The position numbers and the translations under genes are program-made. A DNA stretch of 64,000 nucleotides, taken from positions 248,001-312,000 of the forward strand of contig JALJCO010001050.1 in the NCBI GenBank assembly GCA_023101725.1. Direction: 5' to 3'. Positions 25,669 to 38,700 of the stretch are shown here, one piece after another (position 1 is the first letter of the stretch; each line of letters begins with the position of its first letter). Origin of the DNA: Atherinomorus stipes. Its lineage: Eukaryota > Chordata > Actinopteri > Atheriniformes > Atherinidae. The notes below the pieces were generated by a model. That model saw only the letters and a list, made by a program, of their open reading frames with translations, had not been told where the DNA came from and did no database searches.

Positions 25669-27645
25669 AGTCTGATAATCCCCTTTTGTAAATTGTGAGA
25701 TGTATCTCTATTCTATTACCAGCAGCATTAACGTATCTTGATTCAGTTCATGTAACATCGTTTTAAAGATGTGAAGCCATAACCATGTAGCCCTTTGTAG
25801 CATGTTGACCTAACCATTTATACAGTAGGTGAGAGGAAGTAGAAAAGTAGAAAGACTGGACAAACCATGAGATCCTTTCACAGATCAGTTCTACCATCTA
25901 AGTGCAACAAGCTCCTCTCTACATTGCCTTAGGTCCATTTATAAAATCATCCAAACAAGCCTTATCCATGCCATAGGGTCCTGTCACTCATCATTAGGGC
26001 ACTGTGAAATCAGAAGAGGTAGGACATTAACAGGGCAGAGTTGGAGTGTAGTGATGTGGATAAAAAGCATGTCTTATCCTGCATACCATCTCCCCAGTTA
26101 GCCCTAAGTAGCATTACACAATGAAATATTTCATCATTGCATTGCAGTAGGAGTCATCGTTTACAGATGCATCGCCTATCAATTCACACTTTCATGCCAT
26201 AATGTTGGCTTGATGTTAAAGCTTGCATAATGTTGGCCTGTTCCATCTCTGCACCTCCTGTGCCAAATTAGAGGTGTACCAGACATTAGCTAACTCCAAT
26301 CCCCAATTCTGCTTCAAGTCTATGACAAATCACACCAATCCACAATGGAGCCACATCAATCCCAGCTTGAAAAGACCTGTGAAAGAGGCTTTAGACTAGA
26401 GATCTTCTATTCACCTAGCTAGGAAAATGTATAATCCTTAAATCTTGTCCTGTCATACATCTTATGAAACCTTAGGGAAAGCTAGCATTCACATACATGC
26501 AGGACTTTACATCAGCTTCTGCATAGTTAGGTGAGGATGCTGCTCCAACACCACAAACATCCCTCTGAACATGTTCAACAAAACTTGCTAAGCCTGGCGT
26601 GCAACTTTTAAAAACACCAACCTGAGAGAACTCTGCGAACTACTCTGAGGTTAAAGTTGGACTGGTTGAAAGTGGGATGTGTCTGTTTTTCAGCAGCAGT
26701 CATGTGATCCATGTCAACTTCATGACCCCGAGCTTGAGGCAGTGAAAAGTCAAGATGACAGCGATGAATGAGACCTTTGTTTTTCTGCACAAGACCAAAG
26801 AGACCATGTGCGTACGTGAGCCATGCTAGTCATTAGTGAGGGTGACAGTGTTTTGAAGCTGGGCATGATATCAGCATCTTCACTGGGTGAAGTTCACAGG
26901 TTTCCTTGAAATAGCTGCAATGGAATTAAATGAATCTATCAAGGTGGAGACAACATCAAGTTTCACAAAACCTGCAAAGATGAACAATTTGAAACATTTT
27001 TCAATCATGTCTGGCCATCCAAGCAGTTTTAAGTCTTCAGTCTGTCTGTAAAGTTTCATTGTCTATGTGCATTTGACCTACTTTAGTGTAAGACTATACA
27101 CAATGTGTGAATAGATCCATATGATCAGGTATTGATCCATGTGAGTCTGTGAGTCTGTCTCTGCTGAGGTCAGCAGGAAGTTCCCACAGGCCCACTGAGT
27201 GTAAACACAGCTGCCTGGATAAGCTGTGCATGCATGTGTGTTGGGGAGGCAATCATAGGATTGGAGGTGGGGTAGAAAGCAAGGGCGATGAGGTTATAGT
27301 AGGGAGGTGGGGGTGGAGGGTGGGGTCAAAGATCCTGAAAGACACAGTTGTGGATAAGTCTGGGGGGGGGGGGGGGGGGGGTTAATGTGCAGAGCTGAAT
27401 GTAAACAAGAGGGCTGGGCTTTGTTTTGAGTTCAGCTGAAAGGAGAGTGGGGGAGCATTCAGAGCCTGGAGGAGGAGAAGGAGCACATGACAGTGTTTAT
27501 GTTCAGACAGTAGTGGCCCTGATCCGGGTCCTTCAAGTTATGTGTTGTGGTTTGGGACACATCAAAAGGAATCTGAAAACTCCTCTGGAGGATTTATAAG
27601 AGTCCAAAAATTGGAGGAAAAGAGTAACAAAAACAGAGCGATTTC
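25669..27645. other. Intergenic sequence with a 20-base poly-G
   Basis: No exon was recognised. A run of 20 G at 27362-27381 follows a G-rich stretch (27240-27330). Confidence 0.45.
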
Positions 27646-27699
27646 CACTTAAAGTTGGTTCCCCTCATCCCACCAAAACATCTCTGACCCGGATGACTG

Positions 27700-27850
27700 C
27701 ATCACACTGACAAAACCATGTGGGAGTTTCAAAACAAAAGGCACAAACACTATGACCTGGCCAAGAATGTCACCCAACAATCCAGCAGAACACCTTTGGG
27801 GAATTTCAAAGAGAAAAGTAGAGCAACACAGCCCCTCCAGCAAAGATCAG
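27700..27850 (+). pseudogene. Tc1-like transposase C-terminal remnant
   Basis: The reading LARMSPNNPAEHLWGISK (around 27757-27812, allowing a frameshift) resembles the Tc1 transposase motif SPDLNPIEHLW that contains the last catalytic acidic residue. The surrounding frame is broken. Element ends were not found. Confidence 0.5.
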
Positions 27851-30144
27851 ATGAAGAACCTTGACTCTGAATAATTGCCGACCGCCTCTCCGACAACCAG
27901 CAACGCTAGCGGCCCACGCTGAAGACCGCAGAACCTGTCATCAAAAACATAAAAATGACTCAAAAGAATCTGTCCTGACATGTGAAAGTGTTGCAAAGCT
28001 GCATTTGGATCCACTGAACTGAACCTAAAACTGTTGTATAAGGCTGTCACAAAAAGAAAAACAGATCAGAAAGCTCCAGGACTCAAGATCTTGAATCTGA
28101 AATTACTAACATAAAAAAAGAGACTACTGTTATGCTAATTCTTCTCCAAGACTCTCCGTTTCATTTCTAATTATTCAGCTTTTGGGGATCTGAACTGCAC
28201 ACAGGTAAAAACCTATTTTGAAAAGGTTGGGGCTCAGTTGTGGTCTCTGAGGGATTTTGTCGTCAAGAGACTCGGAGGCAGGGTCAAAGACACTACAGTA
28301 CAGACAGAGGCAGCTGTTAGGTATCAGAGAAGTATGTTCTGGTCTGTGCAGTCTGGAGTAATGCTTTTTCTTCTGGAAACGGTTTTATGTAGTGGTAACT
28401 TCTGAAGGAAACAGTAGCACGGGTGTTCCTGGTCATGTGGTCAAAGGGCAATGGTCAGGGGTTGCAGTGAGAAGGTTGAGCCCTTTAGAGCCTCTTTGAG
28501 AGGAAAGCACCTTTGTTTAGTGGGCAGATTTATTCTGGGAGCATGAAGAAGGGACTTGAGAAAGACACCATAACAGAAACAAAGACTATGGCTGCTGCTT
28601 TACTCAGAATCACCCTTTTGTGAGAGCACGCTATCCTCAGACCTCCTGTATTCATAAATCTTTGCCCTCAGGCCCCAGGGAGACATCTAGAGGTTTATGC
28701 AATGGGAGATGGTCTGCATTCATACATAATGCAGCATATGGCATGTTTTATATCAGAAAAAGTAGAGCAGAGGACATTCTGCCCACATTTGTACCAATGA
28801 GAAAACTCCTAAAGGCTTTGTGCACCAAACATCTCCAACTATAGCATAAGTTTGTTTTTTTTCCATACATTCGTAAGACTGGCCTCAACGGGAGGCACAA
28901 GCAGGGTTCTTACTGGAACAGCTGCCAAACAAATGTTGCTCCTTATAACCCCTTAAAAACACATGGGGATATAAAATGTCAGAGGGATGGCGTGTGTTTG
29001 TGGAGCGCAGATGAGATCAGAGGAGAATGTGTAGTGTTTTTCTATGGTGGGGGGATGAGCTGTGCACTGAGGGGGAACTCAAGAGGTCAGTCCACCAGCA
29101 GACGGATGAAAACATTGTTCAATAGTGACGAAGAAGACTGTGACGTGCATTCAGATGGGAGGAAGAGTCAGTCCTGTACCTGCATTTTACAGGTTGTTCT
29201 AACAATTTAAATATCAAAAGAACGCAACCCTTAGCAGAGTAAAATCTCATGTTTCATGGTACAAACACATTACTTTTGATTTATTTCCTCATGTCTGACA
29301 TGTTGATTATGCAACTATAAGAAATCAAAAATATTTCATCTATAAAGTTGGACACATTTACTTAGATTTATGAGGCGTTATTTGTGCTTGACGCTGTCAA
29401 ACGTCTGCTCTGCTATGCACCTAAGGCACAATGAGGAAACGGTGAAAACACTGCAAACCAGATGACATGGAGGGTGGATAAAATGGGGCAATGGCGCCTC
29501 CTGCAGGTTTATTAACAGAGCTGTTTTTCAACTCTACATGTTGCCACTGACCACATGCAAAATTGTTAAAATTGGCAAGTAATTAACTTTTTCTTGCGTT
29601 TAGTTTAAAAACCTGACAGTCAAAAATAATCCTGATATTCAACTAATCTTTGTTCTCTTGCTTTAAAATTTATTTTAGGGAAGTTATGACAAGTTACTTT
29701 ATAGGTTTTATTATACAGTTAAATTATTGTTTGCTGCATTGAACTTGGAGGTCAAGTTTCTTCCTAATATTAATCTAAAACACCCCCCAACGGTCTGTTT
29801 GGAGGTCAACTGCCCCCACCCTCAAAGATCTTCCTTTTAAGGATGCTCCACAAATTCTTGATAAGGTTGAGTTCAGGGAATGATGGTATTCAGTGGTATT
29901 TTTTGCAGCGTGGGGGCTGCGTGTTGTAGGATGTTGTCTTTACTGCAGGGGAGTGTTTCCTTCCTTTATAGGCACAGCAGGAAATGCTCAGTTAGGATTT
30001 AGCAGAGACCACCCTAAAGGGTCCTATCATCTCACTCCCCTAAACATCCCTCCACCACCAGCTTGATGATGTGGCAGTCTTGTTGGGTCATCATGATGAC
30101 CATCTACCAACCATCAAGTGTAGCACTGTGTTTATCAGTGATTA
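27851..30144. other. Intergenic sequence, nothing supported
   Basis: No exon or complete repeat. Weak transposon-like wording near 29830-30140 could not be assigned. Confidence 0.4.
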
Positions 30145-31840
30145 CAGTTCCAGTTCCAATGAAGTTGGGATGTTGTGTAAATGGGAAATATTTGCTCATT
30201 TTTAAATGGATGCCTACAACACGTTTCAATAAAGCTGGGACAGGGAAAAGACTGGGAAAGATAATTAATCCTCAAAGAACAACTGTTTGTAACGTTCCAC
30301 AGGTGGACAGGTTAACTGGAAACAGGTGGGTGTCATGATTTGGGGATGCTCCTTTTACACCCAAAGACTCAGCTGTTCACAAGCAAAGATGGGGAGAGGA
30401 TCACCACTTTGTGAACAACTACGTGAAAAAAAGTTTAAAAATAATGTTTCTCAAGGTTAAACTGCAGGAATTTAGGGATTCCATCATCTACAATCTATAA
30501 TATAGGTGCACGATAATTTTCGGGCCGAAAACGGGAAATTGTTAAGTCATTCTGATAAGTCCGATATCATGACGACTTGTCCCGATAACATAGTGATAGA
30601 GATATTGTGATGGGGAAAGAAAGCTGCAGTTTCACAGGGAGACCCCAAACTGCTTCCAAACCACTTTCCCTTCATAAATACCAGCTACCCCCTATATTTG
30701 GAACTTTTAAGATCGGATGTGCATTAGTTGAAAATCCCAGTGTTAAGCTTGAAAAGTCTTTGGTTTTGTTAATAGTTTTATGTCACAATTAGGTTATGTA
30801 TGCATTTGTGTTATCGGTTGTCAACCTTTGGGAGCTGAAATTTATTGGTTATATTGGTATGGGTTTAAAAAAAAAAAAAAAGGTTATTGTGCATCTCTAG
30901 TCTATAATCAAAAAATTCAGAGAATCTGGACAGTTTTTTTTCACGTAAGCTGCATCTTACTGCGTAGGCTCAGGAACACTTCAGAAAACCATCGCCAGTT
31001 AACACAGTGCATTGCTACATCTACATGTGCATGTTAAAACTCTACCATACAAAGGCCATACATCATAAACATCCAGAAACCCTGTCGCCTTCTCTGGCCC
31101 CCAGTTTATCTGAAATGGACAAACACAGAGTGGAAAGAGTGCTGTGGGTCTGATGAGTCCGCCTTTTAAAATTTTGGAAATCATGGACGTCGTGTCTTCT
31201 AGGTGAAAGAGGAAAACGCCTATCTAGATTGTTACCAGCACAGAGTTCAAAAGTCAGCATCTGTGATGATATGAGGAGTGTTAGTAGCCACGGTATGGGC
31301 AGCTTACACATCTGTGATTGCATCATTAGCAGAAGGTACGTCCAGGTTTTGGAACAGCACATGCTGCCTTCATAATGTCTTTTTCAGGGACATCCCTGCT
31401 TATTCCAGCCAGACAATGCCAAGCCACATTCTGCAAGTGTTACAACGGCATGGCTTCGTAGTAAAAGACTTCGGGTACTAGACTGGGCCTGCCTGCAGTC
31501 CAGACCTGTCACCCATGTGAAGCACAAAATGACATCAGAGACCCCGGACTGTTGGACAACTGAAGTCATACACCAAGCAAGAGAGGGAAAAAAATTCAGC
31601 CTAGACAGCTTCAATTCCTCAGTTCCTAAATGCTTATTGAGTGCTGTTATAAGGAAAAGTGAAGTAACACCAAAATAAGCAAATATTTGCACAAAAACAA
31701 TAAAGTTAATCAGTTTGATTAAATATCATCTCTTTGTTGTGTATTCAGTGGAATGAAGGTTGAAGATGATTGCAAATTATTGTATCCTGTTTTAATTTAC
31801 ATTTTATACAACATCCCAACTTCACTGGAATTGGAGCTTG
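30145..31840 (+). mobile_element. Mariner-superfamily element, near full length, decayed
   Basis: The termini CAGTTCCAGTTCCAATGAAG and the reverse CTTCACTGGAATTGGAGCTT form inverted repeats of about 38 bases, flanked by TA on both sides. The interior is collinear with the copies at 13080, 19495 and 62830. No intact transposase. Confidence 0.8.
30501..30899. mobile_element. 399-base hAT MITE inside the mariner copy
   Basis: 16-base inverted termini (TATAGGTGCACGATAA / TTATTGTGCATCTCTA) and an 8-base target duplication (ATCTATAA / GTCTATAA, one mismatch) identify a hAT insertion. Confidence 0.85.
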
Positions 31841-32676
31841 TATTTGAAAAATAGTCTTTATGCATTCACAATCAGAGATGCACCGATCCAATACCAGTAT
31901 CAGATAATGGCTCCAATATTGACAAATTAGCTGGATCAGATGAATGTGACCGATCCAGCATTCCAATCCATTCATATCTGTTTTTATTAATATCATAATA
32001 AATGTACACTTTATTATTTGCTATAAGATCAAATTAAGTACATTTACACTGCCTGGCAAAAAAAAAAAAAAAAAAAAAGTCACCACCTTGATTCAACTAA
32101 GCAAATAGGTACGAGCCTCCCATTGGATAATTACTGCATGGGTGATTATCTTTCAGCTGGCAACAAGTTATTTAACCCCAACTGGTGCCATGAGTTGCTT
32201 CTCATTTCCTAAACAAGAGAGACACATCCTGTGGTCGTAGAACTGATGTTAGTCTGTTTGAGAAGGGTCGAGAAAACATCTAAGGAGATGCAGAAACTAC
32301 TAAAATTGGGTTCAGAACTGTCCAACGCATTATTAAAAATCAGAAGGATAGTGGGGACCCATAGTCTTTGAGGAAGAAATGTGGCCGGAAAAAAAAACCC
32401 TGAATGATCGTGATCAGTGATCTCTTAAAAGCTTGGTGAGATCAAATAGAAGAAAAACAACAGTAGAACTTAGGGCTATGTTTAACAGTAAAAGTAAGCG
32501 CATTTCCACACTCACAATGCAAAGGGAACTCAAGGGATTGGGAATGAACAGCTGTGTAGCCTTAAGTGTCACGAACCAGTGAGGCTAACCAGAAAGAAAG
32601 GCTTCAATTTGCTAGGGAGCTTAAAGATTGGACTCTGGAGCAATGGAAGGAAGTCATGTGGTATGATGAGTCCAGA

Positions 32677-33106
32677 TAGGGCTGGGCGATATGGACCAAA
32701 AGTCATATCTCGATATATTTAGGCTGAATATCAATATATGATATATATCCCGATATTTTTATCACAAAGTGAGAGCAAATGTTTTGTTCCAGTCAGAGCC
32801 AAATATGACATTACAAGTAGTTTAATTTAAACAGTCCGGATGAAATAATGCTCAGCTGTTCAAAGAATGATAAAATGTAAACAGAAATACTGTAAAATAC
32901 TGTATGTAATTATACTCGCACATGCAAGTAAGGAACATTACGCAGAAATAAATGTAACAAACCCTAGTAAGGTAATTATTTATATACAAAGACAAAACAA
33001 ACACACATTAAACTCTATATCTCGATATGGGCGATATGGTCCAATTCCATATCTCATTTGAAAATATATCGATATATTTTTCATATCGATATATCGCCCA
33101 GCCCTA
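32677..33106. mobile_element. 430-base hAT MITE with perfect 8-base target duplication
   Basis: Termini TAGGGCTGGGCGATATGG and CGATATATCGCCCAGCCCTA. Identical AGTCCAGA on both sides (32669-32676 and 33107-33114). It sits inside the Tc1 transposase, and removing one copy of the duplication restores the Tc1 sequence. Confidence 0.93.
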
Positions 33107-33289
33107 AGTCCAGATTTATCATTTTCCAGAGTGATGGAGCATCAGGGTAAGGAGAGGCAGATGAAGTGATGCAGCAACGGTCAGAGTCCACCATCATCAA
33201 TGCAAGATCTTGGTGAAAATTAAATGCAACACTGACATCACAGAAGCTTACTGAAACAATGCCACAACAAATGTGTGTCATAATCAAAG

Positions 33290-33697
33290 CTATAGACGTA
33301 CATAAAGACATAAAAATATGCGTTTGACTTGTTTTGATGGCACACCAACATCCGTTATGCACATTTTCAAGCAGTCACTGCCCAGAGTCGTCCCGGAGCT
33401 CAGAAACTGAAGTATGCAAGTCACTTACAAGCAAACGGATATGAACCAGATATGAACACCGCGGGTGTTTTGAACGTACATTATGTCAGATTTGGTGAAG
33501 AAACGCAAGGAAACATTACCTGAGGAAGAAAGGGAAGTAAAGAAAGGAAGGGACAGAACAACAGTCAAGATAAGACTGTCTTTTACTGGCTGGAGTGAAT
33601 CACAGTACAGGTACGATACAAGATGGATGCTACCTTAGCCGCCGATAAGGGGCACATCACTGAGAAAACTGCTCAAAGTTCTGTTGTGTGTCTTTAA
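33290..33697 (+). mobile_element. TTAAAGACACACAACG-type transposon, copy 2 (5' truncated)
   Basis: Collinear with 11028-11462 from TAGACGTACATAAAGACATA to TTGTGTGTCTTTAA. The extreme left terminus is degraded. Confidence 0.75.
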
Positions 33698-33942
33698 GTG
33701 TTTGATCTATTTTTTTGGTGGCAACTTTTTTTCTCTTTTTTTTTTTTTTGTTTATTGGCCAGGCAGTGTACAGTATATCCGTGTTAATTTGTTAGACATT
33801 CAGTCTTGTAAGTAGAAAATGTCACATGGCAAGGTATATGGTTCATTCTTTCCAAGTATCAGATTGGTATTTATCAGCCAATATGCTCAGCACAGGTATG
33901 AGTATTGGATTGGATTGAAAAAACTGGATCGGTGCATCTCCA

Positions 33943-34559
33943 TTACTAATCCCACTGCAAACATTTATTTTTGTAAGCATTTATTTAGGGAGGGAAAAAT
34001 ACAGCTTTATGAGCAAATGGAGCTTATTAAGTGTCCTACATGGAGAGGTATTTAGGACTCAGTATAGACAGTAGTAGTTGATGATCATCTGTGGCTTTGT
34101 GCAAACTGCTGACAGGGAGTTTCCTTGATGTTGTTATCTGAGCAAACCCGTTTGCTGTCTGAATCACATTCTTCTTTTGTCTTGGGCTTTGGTAAATTTT
34201 TTTCATTCCTTTCACAAGAGACTGCACCTTTTCACTCTTCTTTTGTAATAATATCCCCCTTCGTCTCCCCAACAGCATGAAAACTAATTTGCTTAATAAT
34301 GTGGAACCACCTCCTTTATCAATTTCCCTTAAGGTTCACCTGGGAAACTGATGATCAAGCTGGACTGGGATTATCGGTAATCTAAGACAGGAGTGATAAC
34401 AGAGGCTGAATCGTTCACAGAAAAACTAAAATCCGCTCGTTTAATTAACCGAAATCCTACATGCAGAATTGTCTCGAACACAGTGTAATAAAAAAGATGT
34501 CAAAACAAAAAACAGATTTCCATCTAGCCTGAAAGATGAGTTATAAAGCAGAGTAAACC

Positions 34560-34590
<31 letters not shown>

Positions 34591-35022
34591 TCACCATAGT
34601 TTAAACCTTATGGTGCCAGATCTTTTGTACCTGTAAGTTCCAATTAGCATTAGCTTGCAGCTGTATTCAACATATTCTTGACTCACCTTCTCTGGGAGAT
34701 GATGGGTAGCTACATTCCTGACATCACTCAACTGCACCGCTTTCTCAGCCTTGGTAAAGCTACTCTAATTACCCAGTTTAACTTGTTGGGCTTGTTGTAG
34801 AATAAATGAAACTTTCAGTTAATGACAGATCTGTTAACCTGCCCCCCCCCCTGGTTGTTGTAATTGGTATGTCGGTCGTTCTGCCAGATTAACCACAGCT
34901 ACAGCTTTGAACTTCAAACTTCTCGTATCAATCAACCTCCTAAACTGGATTTTAGAGAATGAATACTCCAGATGCTCCGAAAAGCAATAACATGTAACAT
35001 CAACCCACACGGACGAACATCA
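33943..35022. other. Intergenic sequence downstream of fam3c
   Basis: AT-rich, with a poly-A run near 34565-34590. No gene seen. Confidence 0.4.
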
Positions 35023-35669
35023 TTTATTTAAGAAATTATATTATTACAATGTTTGTTAAATTAATCATTAAAATTTTTCCCTCTATCTAAAACAATATTT
35101 ACAAATTTCACAGTGAAAGTGGTACATTTGGTTATAAAATCATGAAAAGAGGCATCTTAAAAATGTATTAATGACATTTTCAGCTCAGAAACAAATGAGA
35201 GGAATCAAGGACTTGCTTGAAAAAAAAAATAAAATAAAAAATGTGTGGAAAGCATAGTTAAGGCAAGATAAATAAGGTCAAAGGAAAATTAAGTCCCCCA
35301 CTGAACACAAATGAGGGCACTAGCATCCATTTTCATTAAAGACACATCACAGCTAAGTCTTTGGACTCAAACGATAGAAAGGGTGGAGGAAAGCCAATAA
35401 TTAAAAGATAAATCCCTTTTGTTCAGTGCACTCTACTCACTACCTCCATTTATAAGCTCCAGTAATCATACATGTAAATGCACCCAAAGGAAAGTAGAGA
35501 AAGTTTAAAGTTCAGTTTGCTGCCTTGATTGAAGGGTTGCTTCAGCTCTGCCTTCCTCCCAACCCAGTAGGCAAATTTAAACAAAATGTTCTGGGGTGAG
35601 ACCAGACACGAAGGAAGGAAGCCATAAAGAGGTCTCACAAGAACAGAAGGTGGGGTGAGTGGGTGCTCA
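35023..35669 (-). other. fam3c 3' UTR with AATAAA signal
   Basis: Non-coding sequence after the stop codon. The first clear AATAAA hexamer on the minus strand is at 35023-35028, giving a 3' UTR of roughly 650 bases. No other gene is seen here. Use of this signal is inferred. Confidence 0.4.
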
Positions 35670-35759
35670 TCAGTCCTGCCTCTGTGGTATGCAGCCTTCC
35701 ATCTCCAAGACTTCAGGCCAGCCTTCGTATTTGTTAGTATCCGCACTGTTTTTTATGTG
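35670..35759 (-). CDS. fam3c: fam3c coding exon 8 (C-terminus and stop)
   Basis: Acceptor CCTCAG, then 29 codons and a TGA stop: [15 protein letters not shown] and [14 protein letters not shown]. The last cysteine (212) closes the second disulfide. The intron before it is 3.24 kb and holds a transposon and a LINE tail. Confidence 0.95.
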   Translation of the reverse strand, partial: HIKNSADTNKYEGWPEVLEMEGCIPQRQD

Positions 35760-38700
35760 CTGAGGAACAAACACAAGACAAGGAGATTTTATTGGCGACT
35801 AGCCGCCCAGTAACACACGACATGGGCAGGGCTTGAGTGTTTAGTGCTGTGATAAGAGTATGACATGTAAATAACTTAATTATCTGTTCAGGTCGGCTCT
35901 CTTTGGCTCAGATTAAAAACTGTTAATCAGGTCAGCTTTGATAAAAAGAGAGAGAAAAAAAAATCTGTTTCACTCAAATACGTTGGTGTCTTATAATGGT
36001 TCAGGATTAAACAGAAAATAAGTCATTAACTTAAAATGCTGCTATGGTGTATACACCTAGTCCCCAGCAGCCTCATTTACAGCAGGCTGACACCTCACAC
36101 AGGAACTGAGTAAGAAAATAAGGATGTGCTCTTCACACATGTAAATTTGGCACGAGTGTCTTGTTTGTGTCAGACAAAAAAACCTTTGAAACATTTGTGT
36201 AAAATTAATGTTATGCTATTTGTACTGAATTTGAACAAGACCTTGAAAATGTAGTTGGTTGTTGTCTGATTGTGCTTTGCAATAAACAGCTCACAGCTGT
36301 AGTCATCTATACTGCAGTCACTGTTAATTATTTCACTGTATTTCTCTGTACCTGAACTTATTTCTTTGAACGCTTTTAAATCTACACTAGGAGCACTTGA
36401 AACTGCCTCCTTAAACTGTAAATGTTTTTAATTATTTTCACTGTATATCTTTTATAATGTCGTGTAACATATCTGCTGCCTCTTGGCCAGGATTCCCTTG
36501 GAAAAGAGGTTTTTAATCTCAATGAGACTCTTACTGGAAAAATAAAGGTTAAATAAAAAATTAAAAACTTGAACAAAGCCAGAAAAAAATGTGAACAATG
36601 CGCAGCAAACAAAAACAAAAACATGCAGGAAGTTTTGGTGCAGCACATTAAATGAACCTTTGCTGGAGGATTCAGGGCTACAAAAACAAGGTTTGGCAAT
36701 TAATACTATGTTCTTGTAATGTCTTATCATTTCAGGCCATTTAAAGTAGTTTTTTGAGATTCTGGAAGAATCTGTTGTTCCTACTGTCTCTCCTACTGGT
36801 GCTCCTGTGCAACACCTTCTCTGTGCAGCAACAACCACAGTGTTGTCAGGCTCAGAATTTAAGACTTGCTTTAAAAACTGTGGAATAACTGGATGCAAGG
36901 TTTTATAAATCAGTCATTAATGACTGATGCATAACTCCTTGCCCAATTTTGCATTCTATCAGGGAAACTCCTATAAATAAACATACAGCAGATGCAAAAA
37001 TCATTATGTCCAATATACCCAGTGTCCGAAATTAACTTTTGGACTCACCGGCCAAGTTAGCTGGTAGAAGAAAAAGTCCAGCAGTCAATTATATGTTTTA
37101 ACTGGCCAAAATATGAAACCATTTCACACACATATCTTCAGGCAGGTTATTTCTATAATATGGTATTATGTTAAACGCAAACTGACTGGAAATTACAGCA
37201 AAATTGAAACAGGAACAAGGAAAAAAAAAAAATTTAATAAATTGGTAATTTCTGAATTTATTAATTTAAACCTCCTATTCAGACTCTTCGGTCTCTACTT
37301 AGTGCTTGAATGGATAATTCAAAGTCAAGTTGATGATAACAATAATAATAATACTAATAATGAATCAAACTTGACAATAAAGTGATAAGTTTGCACCCAT
37401 CTGTTTCAGGTTATATTCTGCTAAGTGCAACAGTGACTGTTAGGTCTCTTAACAAACAGGAACAATCCAGTCTAAAGAAGGTGGAATGGAACATGAATTT
37501 GCTGCTTAGATCAACTGAACAGACCATAATTTAAAGGGACAAGAGGCGGGAATTTAAAAACAAACATGCATGTCCATTTTTTTAAATACTAATGGGTGAT
37601 GAAGCGCTAAATACCAAAAATAACGTTTCCACCCACGTTTCTCTCCGTTGCCTTGAACAGGCTGTGTGCTGCAAAATGCGCTGCAATTCGGTGTCTGAAT
37701 TTCCCACGCTGCCTTGCGGGCGTGACGTCAAATGACCTACATCTGCAGTTTTGATACAGGAAGAAGACGTTCGCGGTAAATTCAAACACTGTAAGTGATA
37801 GTTATGGATTCTTCTGCCTTCAGCAAACGATCCAGATCAACTGAAAGATACTAAAAAGTGTAACTACGAAGAAAAAGCTGAGTAAACAACATTATAGCTT
37901 CAGTTTGTGCACGCTGAAGTTACCTGAAGCGCCAGTCGCGAGTTTCGTTTCTTAATCTTGCCTCAAGTCCCTTTAAGCCTGAGTTATTTGAGGAGTTATT
38001 TTAATTTGTGGTTTTCTTAATAACTATGGTTACTGAACTTAAGTTAAGTCCACACATCAACGTCATGTATGGTGTAACAGCATGCCGTCGGTTCTGAGCA
38101 GATCTCAGTCTAAACTCCGCCCACCCTACTCGTCACTCAGTCGCCTGGGCAGTAAATGGAGCGGACCCTGTCACAGTGCAGCTGGTGTCTTATGACGCCT
38201 CCAAAGCGCCACTTCTCACTGAACTTTCTGGTTGGCTGTAAATCCTGCTGGTTTATCTTCCCGTTCACGGTGCTTTCCTTTAGAAGGCTGCCTCCTGCTA
38301 AAAGTCGCCACATATTCGCCCAAGAGTACTTTCACGCCACTTAATCAGTCTGAGCTAAACACTAGCAGTTAGTGAGCAGAAGTAATGTAGTGGATGGTCC
38401 TCTTGTGTCATGAGTGCGTGTTTGTGTATGTCAATGTGTACATGCGCGACTTTCATACCTGCAGACACCAGAGCAGCATAAAGAAGAAATCCACAATATG
38501 AAGATTTACAAACGTGAATTATTTGGAGCAGATATTTATAGCCACATGGGAGATAGACCTCTGAGATTTACTTTTTTTTTTTTTTTTTTTAATTTTTTTA
38601 CAAAGGCACTTTTGGTGCCCTCCCTCACCACGCCCGCTTGACACGCACCCTCCCCAAAACCCTACGGTGTGTGTGTGAGGTAGAGAGGGGGGGGGGGAGG

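Larger units (their letters stand above)
32047..33768 (+). mobile_element. Tc1-like transposon with broken transposase
   Basis: Ends CACTGCCTGGC and GCCAGGCAGTG flanked by TA on both sides. Between 32270 and 32570 the sequence reads as a decayed Tc1 transposase DNA-binding region (GSRTVQRIIKN; KCGRKKTLNDRDQ; TLTMQRELKGLGMNS), with stops. It is split by a hAT and by another non-autonomous element. Confidence 0.85.
31873..33942. mobile_element. Outer hAT-like element containing three later insertions
   Basis: Termini AGAGATGCACCGATCC and GGATCGGTGCATCTC are inverted repeats of a hAT-type end. The flanking 8-mers TTCACAAT and TTACTAAT are only loosely alike. It is interrupted by the Tc1 element at 32047. 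Confidence 0.65.

Noticed and set aside
36452..36898. 148-residue open frame, minus strand
   Set aside because: Runs through a LINE 3' tail inside fam3c intron 7 and shows no protein family features.
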